From JAHEFU01 sp041395205 (GTDB lineage Bacteria > 4484-113 > JAFGCY01), in assembly GCA_041395205.1 (NCBI GenBank), contig JAWLAZ010000001.1, positions 806,001 to 870,000 on the forward strand: DNA of 64,000 nucleotides, read 5' to 3'. The stretch's first letter is position 1, and the number at the start of each line of letters is the position of its first letter. Positions 32,913 through 44,388 of the stretch are shown here, one piece after another. A model generated the notes under the pieces. It was not told the origin of the DNA, ran no database searches, and worked only from the letters and a program-made list of their open reading frames with translations. Both the position numbers and the translations under genes were made by a program.

Positions 32913-34904
32913 ATGAAAATCATGCTGAGCTGTCTGAGTGCTCTGGTGATCGGCCTGCTGTGGCTGGTGCCGGGCGCTGCCGCGGTTCCCGAGGGAATCC
33001 GCGCCGATGACTTCGTCGAATCGCAGTACGCCGTGCTGACCCAGCCCGTGCAGGACCGCACGCAGGTCCGGCCCGGCGAGACGCTGCGCCTCGGGCTGCG
33101 CACCGTGACCTACGAGGACCAGGGCATCCAGTTCCACATCTACGGCGTGGAGCCCAGCGATGCCGGCTACATCCCCAGCAACTGGACGATGGAGGAGAGC
33201 GAGATCGCCACGTTCGGCGAGGCGGACTGGCCGGCGGCGCATCTCGAGAAGAGCGAGATCGGCGACATGTACTGGCTCGTGGGCCAGAATACCGCCACCA
33301 TCGAGGCCACGATCAATGCGGACGCCGCCCCCGGGCGCTACATGCTGACGGGCAAGCTGTTCTTCATGGCCTGCACCGAGGAGATGTGCCTGGCCCCGAG
33401 CCTCGTCGAGCTGAGCTGGCCCGTGGATGTCGTTGCCAGCGACTTCGCCGGTGAGATCACGGTCGACCCCGGTGTCTTCAGTGAATCCTTCCCGGTGAGC
33501 TATGCCCAGGATTTCAGCCTGCCTCCCGATGAGGAAGAGCAGTCAGACGGCGGGGAAGTGGCGGGTACGACCAAGAGCTGGCTTCTCGACATGCTGCGCA
33601 ACAAGGAGAAGGAGCAGCTCTCCTTCCTGAACATCTTCCTGCTGGCCCTGGCCGGCGGACTGATCCTGAACGTGATGCCCTGCGTGCTGCCCGTTGTCAG
33701 CATCAAGGTCATCTCACTCGTGAAGAGTGCGCATGAGGACCCGAAGCAGATCTGGGGCCACGGCTTCGCTTTCGCGGGCGGGATCATGGCGGCCTTCGGC
33801 GTGCTGGCACTGGTCATCACGATCCTGCAGGGCATCGGCAAGGGTCTTGGCTGGGGCTTCCAGTTCCAGAACCCCTGGTTCGTTTTGGCAATGGTCACGA
33901 TCATCTTCGTGTTCGGGCTGAGCCTGGCCGGGGTGTTCACGATCAAGCCCCCCGAGGCGATCACACACGCCGGTGAACAGCTGGCGGAATCCGAAACCAT
34001 CAGCGGATCCTTCTTCAAGGGCGCACTGGCAACGGTGCTCGGCACCCCCTGCGTCGGCCCCTTCCTCGGCCCGGCACTCGGCGTGGCCTTCACCACCGAG
34101 TACAGCTGGCAGGTCTTCATGATCTTCTTCGCAATCGGGATCGGTATGGCCGTGCCCTACATCCTGATGCTGCCCTTCCTGACGAAGATGGGCCGCCGCG
34201 AGCGCGGCCAGCTCTCCAGGAAACTGCTGGAGAGCAAGGACAAGCTCGTGATGTTTGAGCGCGTGATGGCCTTCCTGATGTTCTTCACCGCAGTCTATCT
34301 GCTGAGCATCTTGGCCGGCATTGCCGGTGCGAGTGCCGTGATCTGGACGCTTGTTTACCTCACGGGGCTGGGGCTGGCCGCCTGGCTATGGGGTGAGATG
34401 GTACAGCGAGGCAAGCGGGCGATGGCTGTCGGCGGCATCGTGGTGCTGCTGATAGTTGCCCTGAGCGGCTGGTTTGGACTGAATCCTGTGATCGCCGCTG
34501 CGGCTGCTGCCACCGCCGGGCCTGGCGCAGCGGGGGATGAATCACAGGAAATTGACTGGGAGCCCTTCACCATTGCCGCGCTTGAGCAGCATCTCAGGGA
34601 TGGCAGGACCGTGTTTGTGGACTTCACTGCGGAATGGTGCCCGAACTGCAAGACGAACGAGGCCGTGGCACTGAATGTTCCCAGCACCCAGAAGTTCGTT
34701 GCTGAAAAGGGAATCCTGATGATGCAGGCGGACTGGACTGTGGAAAATGATGAGATCAACGACATGGTGCGTGCGCTTGGCTATTCAAGCATCCCGCTGG
34801 TCGGAATCTTCCCCGGCAATGACCCTGGCAACCCGATCGTCAAGGATGCCTTGTACACGGCGACTCAGATCCAGGAATTGATGCAGGAAGCACTGGACCG
34901 CTAG
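32913..34904 (+). CDS. dsbD: Thiol:disulfide interchange protein DsbD family
   Basis: A 663-residue inner-membrane reductase that carries electrons from cytoplasmic thioredoxin to periplasmic thiols. The signal peptide (LVIGLLWLVPGAAA) is followed by an N-terminal DsbD-alpha-like domain (about 27-215) with FFMACTEEMCLAPS. The eight-span transmembrane domain has the redox cysteines in NVMPCVLPVVSIKV and LGTPCVGPFLGPALG. A C-terminal thioredoxin domain has DFTAEWCPNCKTNEA. GAGG lies 7 nt before ATG 32913. The next gene, 35 bp downstream, encodes an 11-heme cytochrome lipoprotein. DsbD-type reductants keep heme-attachment cysteines reduced, so the pairing makes functional sense. Confidence 0.93.
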   Translation: MKIMLSCLSALVIGLLWLVPGAAAVPEGIRADDFVESQYAVLTQPVQDRTQVRPGETLRLGLRTVTYEDQGIQFHIYGVEPSDAGYIPSNWTMEESEIATFGEADWPAAHLEKSEIGDMYWLVGQNTATIEATINADAAPGRYMLTGKLFFMACTEEMCLAPSLVELSWPVDVVASDFAGEITVDPGVFSESFPVSYAQDFSLPPDEEEQSDGGEVAGTTKSWLLDMLRNKEKEQLSFLNIFLLALAGGLILNVMPCVLPVVSIKVISLVKSAHEDPKQIWGHGFAFAGGIMAAFGVLALVITILQGIGKGLGWGFQFQNPWFVLAMVTIIFVFGLSLAGVFTIKPPEAITHAGEQLAESETISGSFFKGALATVLGTPCVGPFLGPALGVAFTTEYSWQVFMIFFAIGIGMAVPYILMLPFLTKMGRRERGQLSRKLLESKDKLVMFERVMAFLMFFTAVYLLSILAGIAGASAVIWTLVYLTGLGLAAWLWGEMVQRGKRAMAVGGIVVLLIVALSGWFGLNPVIAAAAAATAGPGAAGDESQEIDWEPFTIAALEQHLRDGRTVFVDFTAEWCPNCKTNEAVALNVPSTQKFVAEKGILMMQADWTVENDEINDMVRALGYSSIPLVGIFPGNDPGNPIVKDALYTATQIQELMQEALDR

Positions 34905-34927
34905 CGCCGGCCGCGTGATGCGGCGGC

Positions 34928-34933
34928 TAGGAT
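34928..34933 (+). promoter_or_regulatory. -10 box (TAGGAT) 6 nt before a GTG start
   Basis: TAGGAT, then ACTGCG, then GTG 34940. It lies in the short gap behind dsbD, so the cytochrome may have its own leaderless transcript. Confidence 0.55.
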
Positions 34934-34939
34934 ACTGCG

Positions 34940-37577
34940 GTGCGCTTCGGCCTGCTGACCAGCCTGTTGATGCTCTGCCTGCTGGGCTCAGCCTGTGTGC
35001 GTCCGCAGCCGCAGCCGGACGGGGCAGTGCCGCAGCGCCCCGCCGCGGACTGGATGGAGCTGCAGCATCCCGGTCCCTATGTCTCGGTCACGCCTCCCGG
35101 CGGCAGCTCCGAGCGTTGCCAGAGCTGCCACCAGTTCGAGACATTGTCAACGATCTCCTCCTTCCTGCCGGCTGATCTGCAGGCGGAGCAGCCGCGCGAA
35201 TTCACGGAACCGGCCGATCCGCTCAATGTGGGCGGCACGCATCCCGGCGGCTGGCTCAGCTGGCATGATCCCGAGGTCGTGGGCTGCGTGGCCTGCCACG
35301 GCGGCGAGCCCCTCGGCCTGAGCTACAAGGAGGCCGGGCATGCGCGGATGCTTGACAACAATGCGGAGCTTGACAAGGCACCGGTGCAGGTGCTGCGCGA
35401 GGCCTCCTGCGGGCGTTGCCACAGCGGCGAGCTGGTGCCGGCCGCCCCGCTGCTGAGCGAGGGCCGGGCGCTGATGCGCGAGCTGAACTGCAGCGCCTGC
35501 CATGAACTGCCGGGCTGGCTCTCCGGGGGCTATGCCGGCCCGGACCTCGGGCGGATAGGCGGGAAGTACAGCGCGGGCCTGCTCGCGCTCATGCCCATGC
35601 ATGTGCAGCGCTTCAAGCCCGGCAGCCGCATGCCGGAGTTCGAGCTGCCCGAGCTGGAGGCCGCACATATCGCGAGCTTCCTGGCCGGGGACGCACTGCC
35701 TCCCGCTGATTCTGACAATCAGCCGGTCGCCGTTGACAACCCGGAAGCGCTGGCACTGCTCGACAGGTCGCGCTGCGTCAACTGCCACAGCCTGCCGGAG
35801 CTGCCTGAATCAGTTGAGCTGGCAACACTGCCGGAGGATCTGCGCCTGCTCTGGGAACTGCCGCAGGGCAGCCTCGGCCCGGGCCTGCAGTACAGCGGCC
35901 GCCGCCTGAGCGCGGCCTGGATCACGGACTTCCTGCTGAACACCCACAGCCGCAATCCCGGCAGCCGCATGCCGCAGCTGGAGCTTGATGCAGCGCAGGC
36001 CGGGCTGCTGGCGGGCTGGCTCGTCAGTGCGAGCAGTGCGGCCGGTCCGGACCTGCCTGAACTGCCGGAGCTCAGCGCCGCCTATCCCGTGGAGGGCAAC
36101 AGCCTGTTCATCAGCCGCGGCTGCGCCGGCTGCCATGCGCTTGACGGCGAAACGCTGAAGGGCAGCCCCGTCGGACCCTCGCTGCTGGGCGTGGGCGAAC
36201 GCACGATGGAGCAGTGGCAGTTCCGCGCCCGGATGTCGACACGCTCTATGAGTACCTCGATGGCAACATGCGCGAACCGGCCTCGGTTGGCAACCGCTTC
36301 ATGCCGCGCTTCGAGCTGACGGACTCCCAGCGCCTGGCGATCGTCACCGCGCTGCTGGCCGAACCGCTGGACGGTTCGCAGCGTCTGGCCCCGCTGCGCA
36401 GTACTCCCGCGGCCGATCCACAGCTCCTGAAGAGCGGCTGGCAGGCCTACTGGGAATACCCCGTCCCGCCCCAGGGCAGCGGAAATCCAGGCTCTCCCGG
36501 CTGGAGCGGGACCTGCGCCCGGAGAGCTGCGCGGTCTGTCATCGCCGGCAGTACTCTGAGTGGCAGGGCACGCGCCACAGCCTGGCAATGGGCCCTGGCA
36601 TCCTCGGACAGATCGTGGACATGGACAGTGCCAACTACAGCTCCTGCCTGCAGTGCCATGCCGTACTGACTGAGCAGCAGCATGTGCGCAGGATCGATGG
36701 CAATTGGCAGGACAACCCGGACTACCGTGAGGAGCTCTACCTGAGCGGCAACTCCTGCGCGAGCTGCCATCTGCGCGCGCATACCCGCTACAGCGCCCTT
36801 GACACTTTCCAGAACTACCCCTGGGCCGAGGGCAGCGTGTCCGCGCATCCGCTGGAGCGCGCTGAGCTGCTGCAGTCCCCTGATTTCTGCTGGAACTGCC
36901 ACCAGTTCGCCGAGAGCCGCGCACTGGCCGACGGCGGGCCGCCGCTCCAGAACACCAACATCGAGCACCGTGAATGGCAGCGGCGCACCGGTGATACGCG
37001 CAGCTGCCAGGCCTGCCACATGCCAAGAGGCGCCCACACCTTCCGCGGGATCCACGATGAACAGTACATGCGTGACTCGCTCAGGGTCAGCGAGTCCGTC
37101 GTGGTCGTGAACGGTAGTGAGCAGTTTGCCCGCCTGACGATTGACACGAGCGAGGTCGGACACCACTTCCCGACCTACGTCACCCCGCTGGCAGTTGTGG
37201 AATTCACACTGCTCGATGCTGATGGAAAGACCCTGGAAGGTTCGCAGCAGGAGCAGCGCATCGGCCGCGATGCCCGGACCAGGGCGAAGGAGGGTGGCGG
37301 GCGCGAATGGTATGACGAATCCGACACCCGTATCCCCGGCGGCACTGTGCGGGATTTCGACTTCCCGCTGGATCTGCAGAGTTACCCCGCAGCCGCTTCG
37401 CTCAGGCTCGTGCTGCGGGTGGAGCCGGACCACTTCTATCATCACTCCTATGCGAAGTGGATCGAGGATGTCAAGCGCAGCGAGACCGGGCGCGAGCTGC
37501 TCCGCCGGGCGCATGCTGAGACAGCCCGCGAGGCCTCCGGCTACATGGTGCATGAAGCAACCCTGCAACTGCCCTAG
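34940..37577 (+). CDS. Multiheme c-type cytochrome lipoprotein (11 CXXCH), frame broken twice
   Basis: GTG 34940 opens a lipoprotein (LTSLLMLCLLGSACVRP) that continues through three frames. The first frame carries heme motifs CQSCH, CVACH, CGRCH, CSACH, CVNCH and CAGCH. Near 36225 (after FRAR) the sense moves to the next frame (PDVDTLYEYLDGNM ... MPRFELTDSQRLAIVTALL). Near 36480 (after PVPPQG) it moves to the third (SCAVCHRRQYSEWQGTRHSL), with CAVCH, CLQCH, CASCH, CWNCH and CQACH, ending at 37577. Both breaks lie in C/G runs. Corrected length is about 879 residues. The second half resembles cytochrome c-554/NapC-NrfB-like multiheme proteins with a final beta domain (DTSEVGHHFPTYVTPLAVVE). It probably moves electrons at the outer face of the membrane. 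Confidence 0.85.
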
Positions 37578-37761
37578 CCGGCCCGGCACAGTGCCTGATC
37601 TGCTGAACTGATCCAATCGGCTCCGGCGCCTGCGGATACAAGGTCAGCCGCAGAATTCCCTTTTTGTTTCCAGGGCAGAGCATTCCCCCGTCAAGTCCGG
37701 ACAAGCGATCACCTGCAGAAGCCAGTAAATCGAACCCTTTACCTGGGCTTAATGAAACTGT

Positions 37762-37767
37762 TATATT
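37762..37767 (+). promoter_or_regulatory. Extended -10 promoter of cassette copy A
   Basis: TGTTATATT contains TATATT (37762-37767). Downstream, GTGCACAG and TATAGGTA are shared with copy B (48308). The leader to the ATG at 37913 is about 140 nt. An in-frame ATG at 37820 has a strong AGGAGG site but is not conserved in copy B. The stretch 37578-37760 holds no gene. Confidence 0.55.
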
Positions 37768-37912
37768 CATAGTGCACAGAATATAGGTAACGGGCCAAAG
37801 GATCGCAGGAGGACATCGCATGCGCAAAACCGGCTTGCTTGCAGCACTGGCGCGCCTGTGTTCGGAATCCTGCAGTCCACCAATACATCCCACACCCTTA
37901 ACAGGAGAGTGT

Positions 37913-40900
37913 ATGAAGACTCATGTGAACTGGTGTAGGCACCTCGGGCTTTCGCTCGTGGCGCTTACGGTAGTCTTCGTGGCAGCATCCTGCGGTGGCG
38001 GTGGCGGCACGGCTGGTCTGACCGAGCAGGTCAACCAGACGGTTTCCACCAATACTCCCCCGGTCGTTGACGGCCGTGGGTCCGGCACTGAGCTGACGGT
38101 CTCTGAGAATGAGATCGGCAGCCTGAGCGCGGAGCAGCAGGCACTGCTATCAGATGCGGGCTGGAACCAGCCGTACATCGCCCCCAAGAGCGGGACCCCG
38201 ATTGCGGGTCCGAGCCACGAGATGCTGATGGCCCAGCTGCGCGAGATGGCGGAGCGCGGGCTTGAGATGTATCCGCGTGGTGCTGAAGGCGAGGGCGTGA
38301 AGGGCGCGAGCTGGCTGGACCAGCGCGGCTTCAACCCGGGCGTGAACAGCGGTCTCGTGAAGGGCCAGTACAAGCCGGCGGATACGGATGCCAACGGTGT
38401 TCCGGACTTCGGCTGCAACGCCAGCGGTGCGCTGATGGCGGACAACGGCAATTCCGACATTGAGGACGTGATCTTCGCCTACGGCGGTGTGATGCTGGCG
38501 CAGGCGATCAGCTGGGTGGCCGAGGGCCTGTCGACGATCAACCACTTCAACAGCGTTGGCGGTGGCGACGATGCGCAGACGGCGGTGTACCAGCTGTTCG
38601 CGGACAGCGAGACGGCCAACCCGAGCAAGCAGGGCAAGAACGACATCGGCGAGATCGGCTACCGTGCGGACCTCGGCCCGTATGGTGTCGGATACGGCCA
38701 GGGCAGCGGCCCGAGCGGCACGCTGTGCGACGGAGAGGCCTACGGAGTGCGCAATGCGTTCTGGATGACCTTCAACGAGAAGTACATCGGCCTGCCGAGC
38801 GGCACTGACACGGCGATGTACAACATCCTGATCGCCCCGAGCAGTGACGAGGGTGCGGATCAGGTGAGCCCGATGGACACCTCGGCGAACTTCCAGACCT
38901 TCTATTTCGGCAACGTGTCGAACTGCTACGGTGACGCGATGATCGTGGGCATCAATGCTGCGGACAGCGGCTGCGATGACTTCGACGAGGCGGCGAATGC
39001 CGACTGGCGTGACCGTACGGACGGGGTGAACCCGTACCCGAACATCCTGCACAACCCGGTGTTCGGTGTGATCCTGGCCCGCTGGGCCGGTGGCGGCGCG
39101 AGCCAGGCCAGCGAGTTCTTCGGCGACGGAGCTTCCTCTGACGGCTGCGAACACGATCGGCTGGCCGGTGGCCCGTCCGTTCGCGTTCAACAACGGCGCG
39201 GCGCTCCTGAATGCCAACGGTGCGTACTACGCCTTCGGCCAGTTCTTCGAGAAGGGTTTCATGTGGTGGATCGACTACGATCAGAACAACAACCCGACGG
39301 CGAGCGACGAAGCGCAGATGTACGTGTACAGCGGCAACAACACCTACTGCGACGGTGATTTCAGCAAGGTCGAGCCCGACGTGTTCTACGGCGGCAGCGG
39401 CGATCTGGGCGTGAACGTGACGGTTGACGGCGTGCGTTACGGCGCCGGCGACTGGAGCGCACCGCAGCTTTCGGATGACAACACCTACTACCAGATCGGG
39501 ATGCTGCTGGACGAGAATCTCGGAATCAGCAGTGTGACGGTCGCGCCAGTGCGCATGCCTTCGGCGGCGCGACGGCGGACGGTGTGGATGTGGGCCATCC
39601 GGAGTTGGGGCAACTGCCTGTACAAGCACAGCACCTGGAGCTGGCGTGACGGAACGGTCACGGCGGCGGGCACGGCGTTTGATCCGAGCCAGTTTGCCCG
39701 TACGCACACCTACAGCAGCAATGCGATCAAGACGAACGTCGAGGGTGTACACGATCCGCAACCAGGTGGTTGATGCCGATGACAACATCGCCTACGGCGA
39801 CAGCCTGCCGATTCACCTCGGCCACGGCGGCGCGGGCGGTGGCGGTGGCGACACCGAGATCGTGATCATCCGCAACGACGGCGGCGACTTCCAGCTGAAC
39901 CTGGATGCGCTGACGGCGGACCTTGACGCGCTGGGCGCGAGCTACAGCACGGTGGACTTCAGCGGCAGCGTGGCCGACGACTTCGCGGGCAACCCGAATG
40001 CGAAGGTCGCGATCTGGTACCGCGGTGGTCCGGGCGGCGCGGGTGAGTCCGCGACGTTCACGACGGCCTGGACGGCGTCGGAGATTGACAACTACATCCA
40101 GCTGATGGATGACGGCTTCGGCGTGCTGCTGATGAGCCAGAACCACGGCTATGACGGCGACCTGGCCTTCATCAACGGCTGGAACGGCATCTACGGCTAT
40201 GCGACGCTGCCGTCCTCGGTTCCGGATGCGGACCGCCGCATGCCCTGGGCCTCCAGCCTGTGCACCGATGACGGTATCGGCTTCGGCGGTACGCTGGGCT
40301 TCATCCCGACGGCCCCGAGCAACTTCATCGGCAACCCGAGCGGCGCGAACTTCGGCGCTGACGGCACGAATGCGGCTGAGCGCTACACGGGCAGCGGTTC
40401 CTCGGGCGAGCTGCCGATCAGCTTCGGCATGCCGACGGGCCGCCAGTACTGCGGTATCGGCTACTCAGCTCCGCCTTTGCGGGTGCCTGCAGTGGTCCGT
40501 CCTTCGCGGCGGGTATCGGCCACCAGCCGAACGCGCTGGGCTTCGACCTGGGCTTCCTGTCCCGGGGTAACCGCCAGGCACCGGACCAGAACATCGGCTT
40601 CTTCCCGGGCTACAGCCACAGCTTCGCACCGGCAAGGTGTGGAACGTCGGCTACAGCTGGGCGGGCATGAGCGTGACGGCTTCGGCCTCCGGCTCGATGA
40701 ACCGTGCGGACGCGCTGAACAACATCCTGGGTTGGCTGGATGACAGCCTGACCTTCGGTGGTGGCGGCGGCGGTGCCGGCTTTCGAGGAGTACGACGGAC
40801 CTCCGGAGATCGTGTGACGCCGATCGCCTGGGACAAGGTGAATGGCAACGTGTCGCAGGGCACGGCGGGTGTGGGTGGCCAGAACTACCCGATCCGAACG

Positions 40901-42746
40901 GTTCCGATGTGTACGGACCGGACATGACGCCGGGCTTCGACTATCCGGTGGAGTATGACGGTGGCGTGCGTACGCCGGGCGATGACGACGCCGGCGTGAA
41001 TGGCAACGACCTGGACTTCCAGTTCCCGTTCTACGCCTACGTGGAGTGGGATGACACCCTCGGTGCGATCCCCGGCGACGTGGAAGCGGCTGAGATCATC
41101 GACGTCAACTATGCGGGTATCGCGATGAGCGACATCTCCGCTGACTGGACGAAGTTCACCGCCCCCTACGGCGGCGTCTTTGATCCGGGTGCGCTCGGCC
41201 TGAACAAGGCTGCGGCCTACTTCCTGAGCCAGACGGACAGCTTCGGTTCCTTCGACACCGCCAGCTACGGCGACAGCTTCGGCCCGAACCTGACCTTCAG
41301 CAACGATGACGACCTGGTTGCCACCGAGGCGATCGCGCACTGGTCCCAGGGCACGCTGTACGGCGGACCTCGGCCTTCCTGGCCTGGGCGATGTTCCCCG
41401 GCCACAAGAGCGTGAAGTACAACGGCGGCGGAACTGCCGTGGGTTACTACGCTGAGGGCGGTATCCTCTGGGAAGACTTCATCGAGGACCACGACATCCA
41501 GACCGGTCGCGACCTGTGGGGTTACCTGCGCAGCGACTACTCCTTCACCACCCCCGGTGAGGGCCGTACCGTGGACTTCGACTACGGCACCGTGGTCGGC
41601 TGGAACGGCGACCTGAACCGCAACGGCGTGTTCGGCGAGGCTGCTGACAAGTTCCCGGTCCGTGTCCGCTTCTTCACCGATATTGACGCCTACGACGACT
41701 ACTTCTTCGACATCAACGGTTACCCGAACTTCTGGCCCGATGGCGACTCCTTCATCGAGGGTGGCTGCTACGTGGTCGATGATGGTGCACCGAACTATCC
41801 GGTCATCATCTCCGATGATGTCAACGAGGAAGACCCGCTGGATACCGTCTCCGGTGTCGGCCCGGACTATGATGTCGACCTGTTCTTCCAGATCGACTTC
41901 GGTACCGGCCCCTACGACGTGGATCTCGACTGGAACTACAACTTCATCGCCTGGGGCAACAGCGGCTTCACGCAGCCCGTCGGCACCTATGCCACCAACG
42001 GTCCGCAGTTCGCCGCTGTGAATGTCGATCCGACCCCCGCGGGCGGCGATGGCAACTACTTCTTCAGCCTGATGGTGACGGACAGCTCGCTGCCGACATC
42101 CTCCAGCGACAGCTTCTTCTGGCCCGACGCGGTGCCGCTGCTGCCGGGTGCGCTGTTCTATGACGACATGTCGGCTTACAGCACCTACCCCGATGCCAAC
42201 GCGGCCGGCTGGCTGCGCGGTTCCGGTCCCTCGCACGGCGGTGGCACCCAGTGGCACATCGGCCCGCAGTGGGAGACGGCGTTCAACCTCTACAGCGGCC
42301 AGGCCTGGCATGCCAACGACGGTGCTGACGGTACGAACAATGGTACCTACAACACTACTTCCGCAGTGCAGGCCACCCTGCGTTCACCCGCTGTCAACGC
42401 GCCTGGTGGTTCCGACCCGTGGCTGCACTTCCGTGCCAACCTCGGATTCGAGGAGAGCACGACATTCGACCAGTTCTTCCTCGGATGGGACAGCAGCGCG
42501 GCTGCCAACAACGAAGCCTCCCTCACCTGGAACCAGCGCTTCGGTCCGTTCGGCAACTTCGACGCAGCCTGGGGCAACAACGCCCAGGTCACGCTGCGCA
42601 CATTCGACATCAGTGCTCCGGGTGGTTCCACCTTCTACCTGATGTTCTCCCTCGAGTCCCTGGACGGCTTCGCCAACAATGCAGATGGTGTCCACCTCGA
42701 TCCGGTGACCTGCACGGACGGGAACTTCCCCGATCCGAGCTGGTAA
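37913..42746 (+). CDS. Giant surface lipoprotein, cassette copy A (reading frame interrupted by indels)
   Basis: About 1610 residues after frame correction. ATG 37913 has AGGAG 7 nt upstream; the signal peptide LGLSLVALTVVFVAASC ends in a lipobox followed by GGGGG. Regions in order: an unknown N-terminal part with Asn/Asp/Gly-rich surface-type sequence; an LGFP-like stretch (IGWPVARPFAFNNGAALLNA) near 39.2 kb; a PKD-like domain ending VYTIRNQVVDADDNIAYG; a GATase/ThuA-like domain (TEIVIIRNDGGDFQLNLDAL ... GFGVLLMSQNHGYDGD); a second unknown domain; another PKD-like domain at 41.9 kb (YDVDLDWNYNFIAWG); and a C-terminal jelly-roll-like domain. Breaks lie near 39145, 39545-39590, 39745, 40465, 40630, 40785-40905 and 41370. 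From 41391 to the stop it is clean. Nearly identical to copy B up to about 41.75 kb. Confidence 0.75.
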
Positions 42747-42777
42747 GCCGCAGTAGCCTGATCGACTGAATCGATTG

Positions 42778-42808
42778 CCCCCGGGGTCATGTGCCCCGGG
42801 GGTTTTTT
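42778..42808 (+). terminator. Rho-independent terminator after giant lipoprotein A
   Basis: CCCCCGGGG pairs with CCCCGGGGG, followed by six T. The segment around it (ATCGACTGAATCGAT, then the hairpin) is conserved after copy B. Confidence 0.9.
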
Positions 42809-42859
42809 CTTGCCGGGCCCCAGGCCTGGGCTATGCTGTTCACCGAGGAGAGGCAAGCC

Positions 42860-44125
42860 ATGAAGCTTTCACTGCTGTCCCTGACGATGATTCTCGTGCT
42901 GTGCGCCTGCAATCCACAGCCGCAGGAAGCAAGCCAGGCCACCACCGGGGCAGGCAATGCCGCGCATGAGGAGGCCGCGGCACACGCTGCGTCGGACCCG
43001 CAGGAACCGGAGGATGGGAGCGCGGCTGACAATCCGGATGCGAAGCCTGAGCGTGGGTACACTGAGCGGGAGCTGTCCACGTTTGCCAACCTGCTGGATG
43101 AGGATCCTCAGGAAGCCCGGCGCAGACTGCAGGACGAGGGAGCCGTACTTGACAGTGACCACCTGATTGACTACATCGAGCTGGGGCGGACGGTGATGGT
43201 CGTGCGGATGATCGCCGCCGGGATGGACCTGAATACCCCGGCCAGCAGCGGCAAGCGGCCCCTGGCGGAAGCCGTCCTGCAGAATGATCCCTACCTGCTG
43301 GAGTTGATGCTGGAACATGGTGCGGACCCGCTGCTCAGTGATGACCCGGAACAGGGTACGGGGCGCAGCCTGCTGCACTATGCCACCAAGGTGGACAATG
43401 TCCAGCTGGTGGAACGCCTGCTGGAGCTGGGGATTGAAGCGGACATCAGGGATGCGCATGACCAGACACCGCTGGACGTGGCTGCCACCTACGGCATGGA
43501 TCAGACCCTGGCGGTTCTGCTGGAGCACGGGGCGGACCCGCAGCGGCAGGACAGGGGTGGTTCGGTGCCGATCCTGCTCGCCGGAGGCTATGGACGGACC
43601 GGAGCGGTGCGGATGCTGCTGGCGCATGGAGCGGACATCAACTTCCAGCATGAACGCGGCTGGACCGCACTGCTGCTGGCAATCTACTATGACCATCCGG
43701 AAACCGCCCGCTACCTGTTTGACAACGGGGCGGACGTCACTGCCCGGCTGAATACGGGCTATGGTGCGGCGGGCATCGCGACGATGCTCGGTGACCCGCA
43801 GATGCTGGAGCTGGTCCTGGATTCCGGTGCCGCCACCGATGAACTGATAGAGCAGAACGGCCGCAACCTGATCCACCTCTGCGCCATGAACAAGCTGAGC
43901 GGCTTCATAGAGCGCCTGGCGGCAGCGGGAGTGGATCCGGGACTGGAGGATGCCGAGGGCAAGACCCCCCTCATGCTGGCCCGGGATGCCGCTGACGAGG
44001 AGGCTATGCGGATCCTCAGTGAACTGACGGGTGTCAGCGTTGACGAACTGCCGCCGGCGGATGACGACACGCTGTCAGAGTCTGATGAACAGGATCAGGC
44101 GGTCGCGGAACCACCCGCCAGCTGA
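42860..44125 (+). CDS. Ankyrin-repeat lipoprotein, cassette copy A
   Basis: A 421-residue lipoprotein. ATG 42860 has GAGGAGAGG about 8 nt upstream; the signal peptide MKLSLLSLTMILVLCAC gives the lipobox LCAC. After an acidic, disordered linker (about 20-90) come about eight ankyrin repeats (about 105-390), with typical turns such as LMLEHGADPLLSD, LLEHGADPQRQDRGG, LLAHGADINFQHERGW and YLFDNGADVTARLNTGYG. The tail is acidic. It should be a periplasmic or surface protein-binding scaffold. The second gene of the cassette, behind the terminator of the giant lipoprotein, its counterpart at 53345 has the same layout but much lower identity. Confidence 0.88.
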   Translation: MKLSLLSLTMILVLCACNPQPQEASQATTGAGNAAHEEAAAHAASDPQEPEDGSAADNPDAKPERGYTERELSTFANLLDEDPQEARRRLQDEGAVLDSDHLIDYIELGRTVMVVRMIAAGMDLNTPASSGKRPLAEAVLQNDPYLLELMLEHGADPLLSDDPEQGTGRSLLHYATKVDNVQLVERLLELGIEADIRDAHDQTPLDVAATYGMDQTLAVLLEHGADPQRQDRGGSVPILLAGGYGRTGAVRMLLAHGADINFQHERGWTALLLAIYYDHPETARYLFDNGADVTARLNTGYGAAGIATMLGDPQMLELVLDSGAATDELIEQNGRNLIHLCAMNKLSGFIERLAAAGVDPGLEDAEGKTPLMLARDAADEEAMRILSELTGVSVDELPPADDDTLSESDEQDQAVAEPPAS

Positions 44126-44251
44126 GACCGGCCGGACCGGGCAACGGCTTGCGCTGCCACTGTCTGATAACCGTTTCCCAGTATCAGATGGCAATTTCCC
44201 TGAATCGCCTGCGCTGAATGCCAAAGCGGCCTGAGCAGGGTTCTGCTGTGT

Positions 44252-44257
44252 TAGAAT
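44252..44257 (+). promoter_or_regulatory. Extended -10 promoter of FG-GAP/UnbV gene A
   Basis: TGTTAGAAT (TAGAAT 44252-44257), followed by GCGGTTGAA. The same TGTTANAATC-n3-GCGGYTGAA arrangement occurs before the copy B gene (54600). Leader about 125 nt. Confidence 0.55.
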
Positions 44258-44388
44258 CACTGCGGTTGAAATTGAGGAGATCCGCTCCCCAGCACATGTC
44301 CACGACCGGACCGGGCCACTTATTCTCCGGCCAGTGACGCCTCCAGGCACAACTGGTCCCGCAGGATCGGATCAAGGCGGGTAATCAC

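Noticed and set aside
37820..37912. Upstream in-frame ATG with a strong AGGAGG site before giant lipoprotein A
   Set aside because: The 31-residue extension would displace the signal peptide and is not conserved before copy B, whereas the ATG at 37913 with its ribosome site is.
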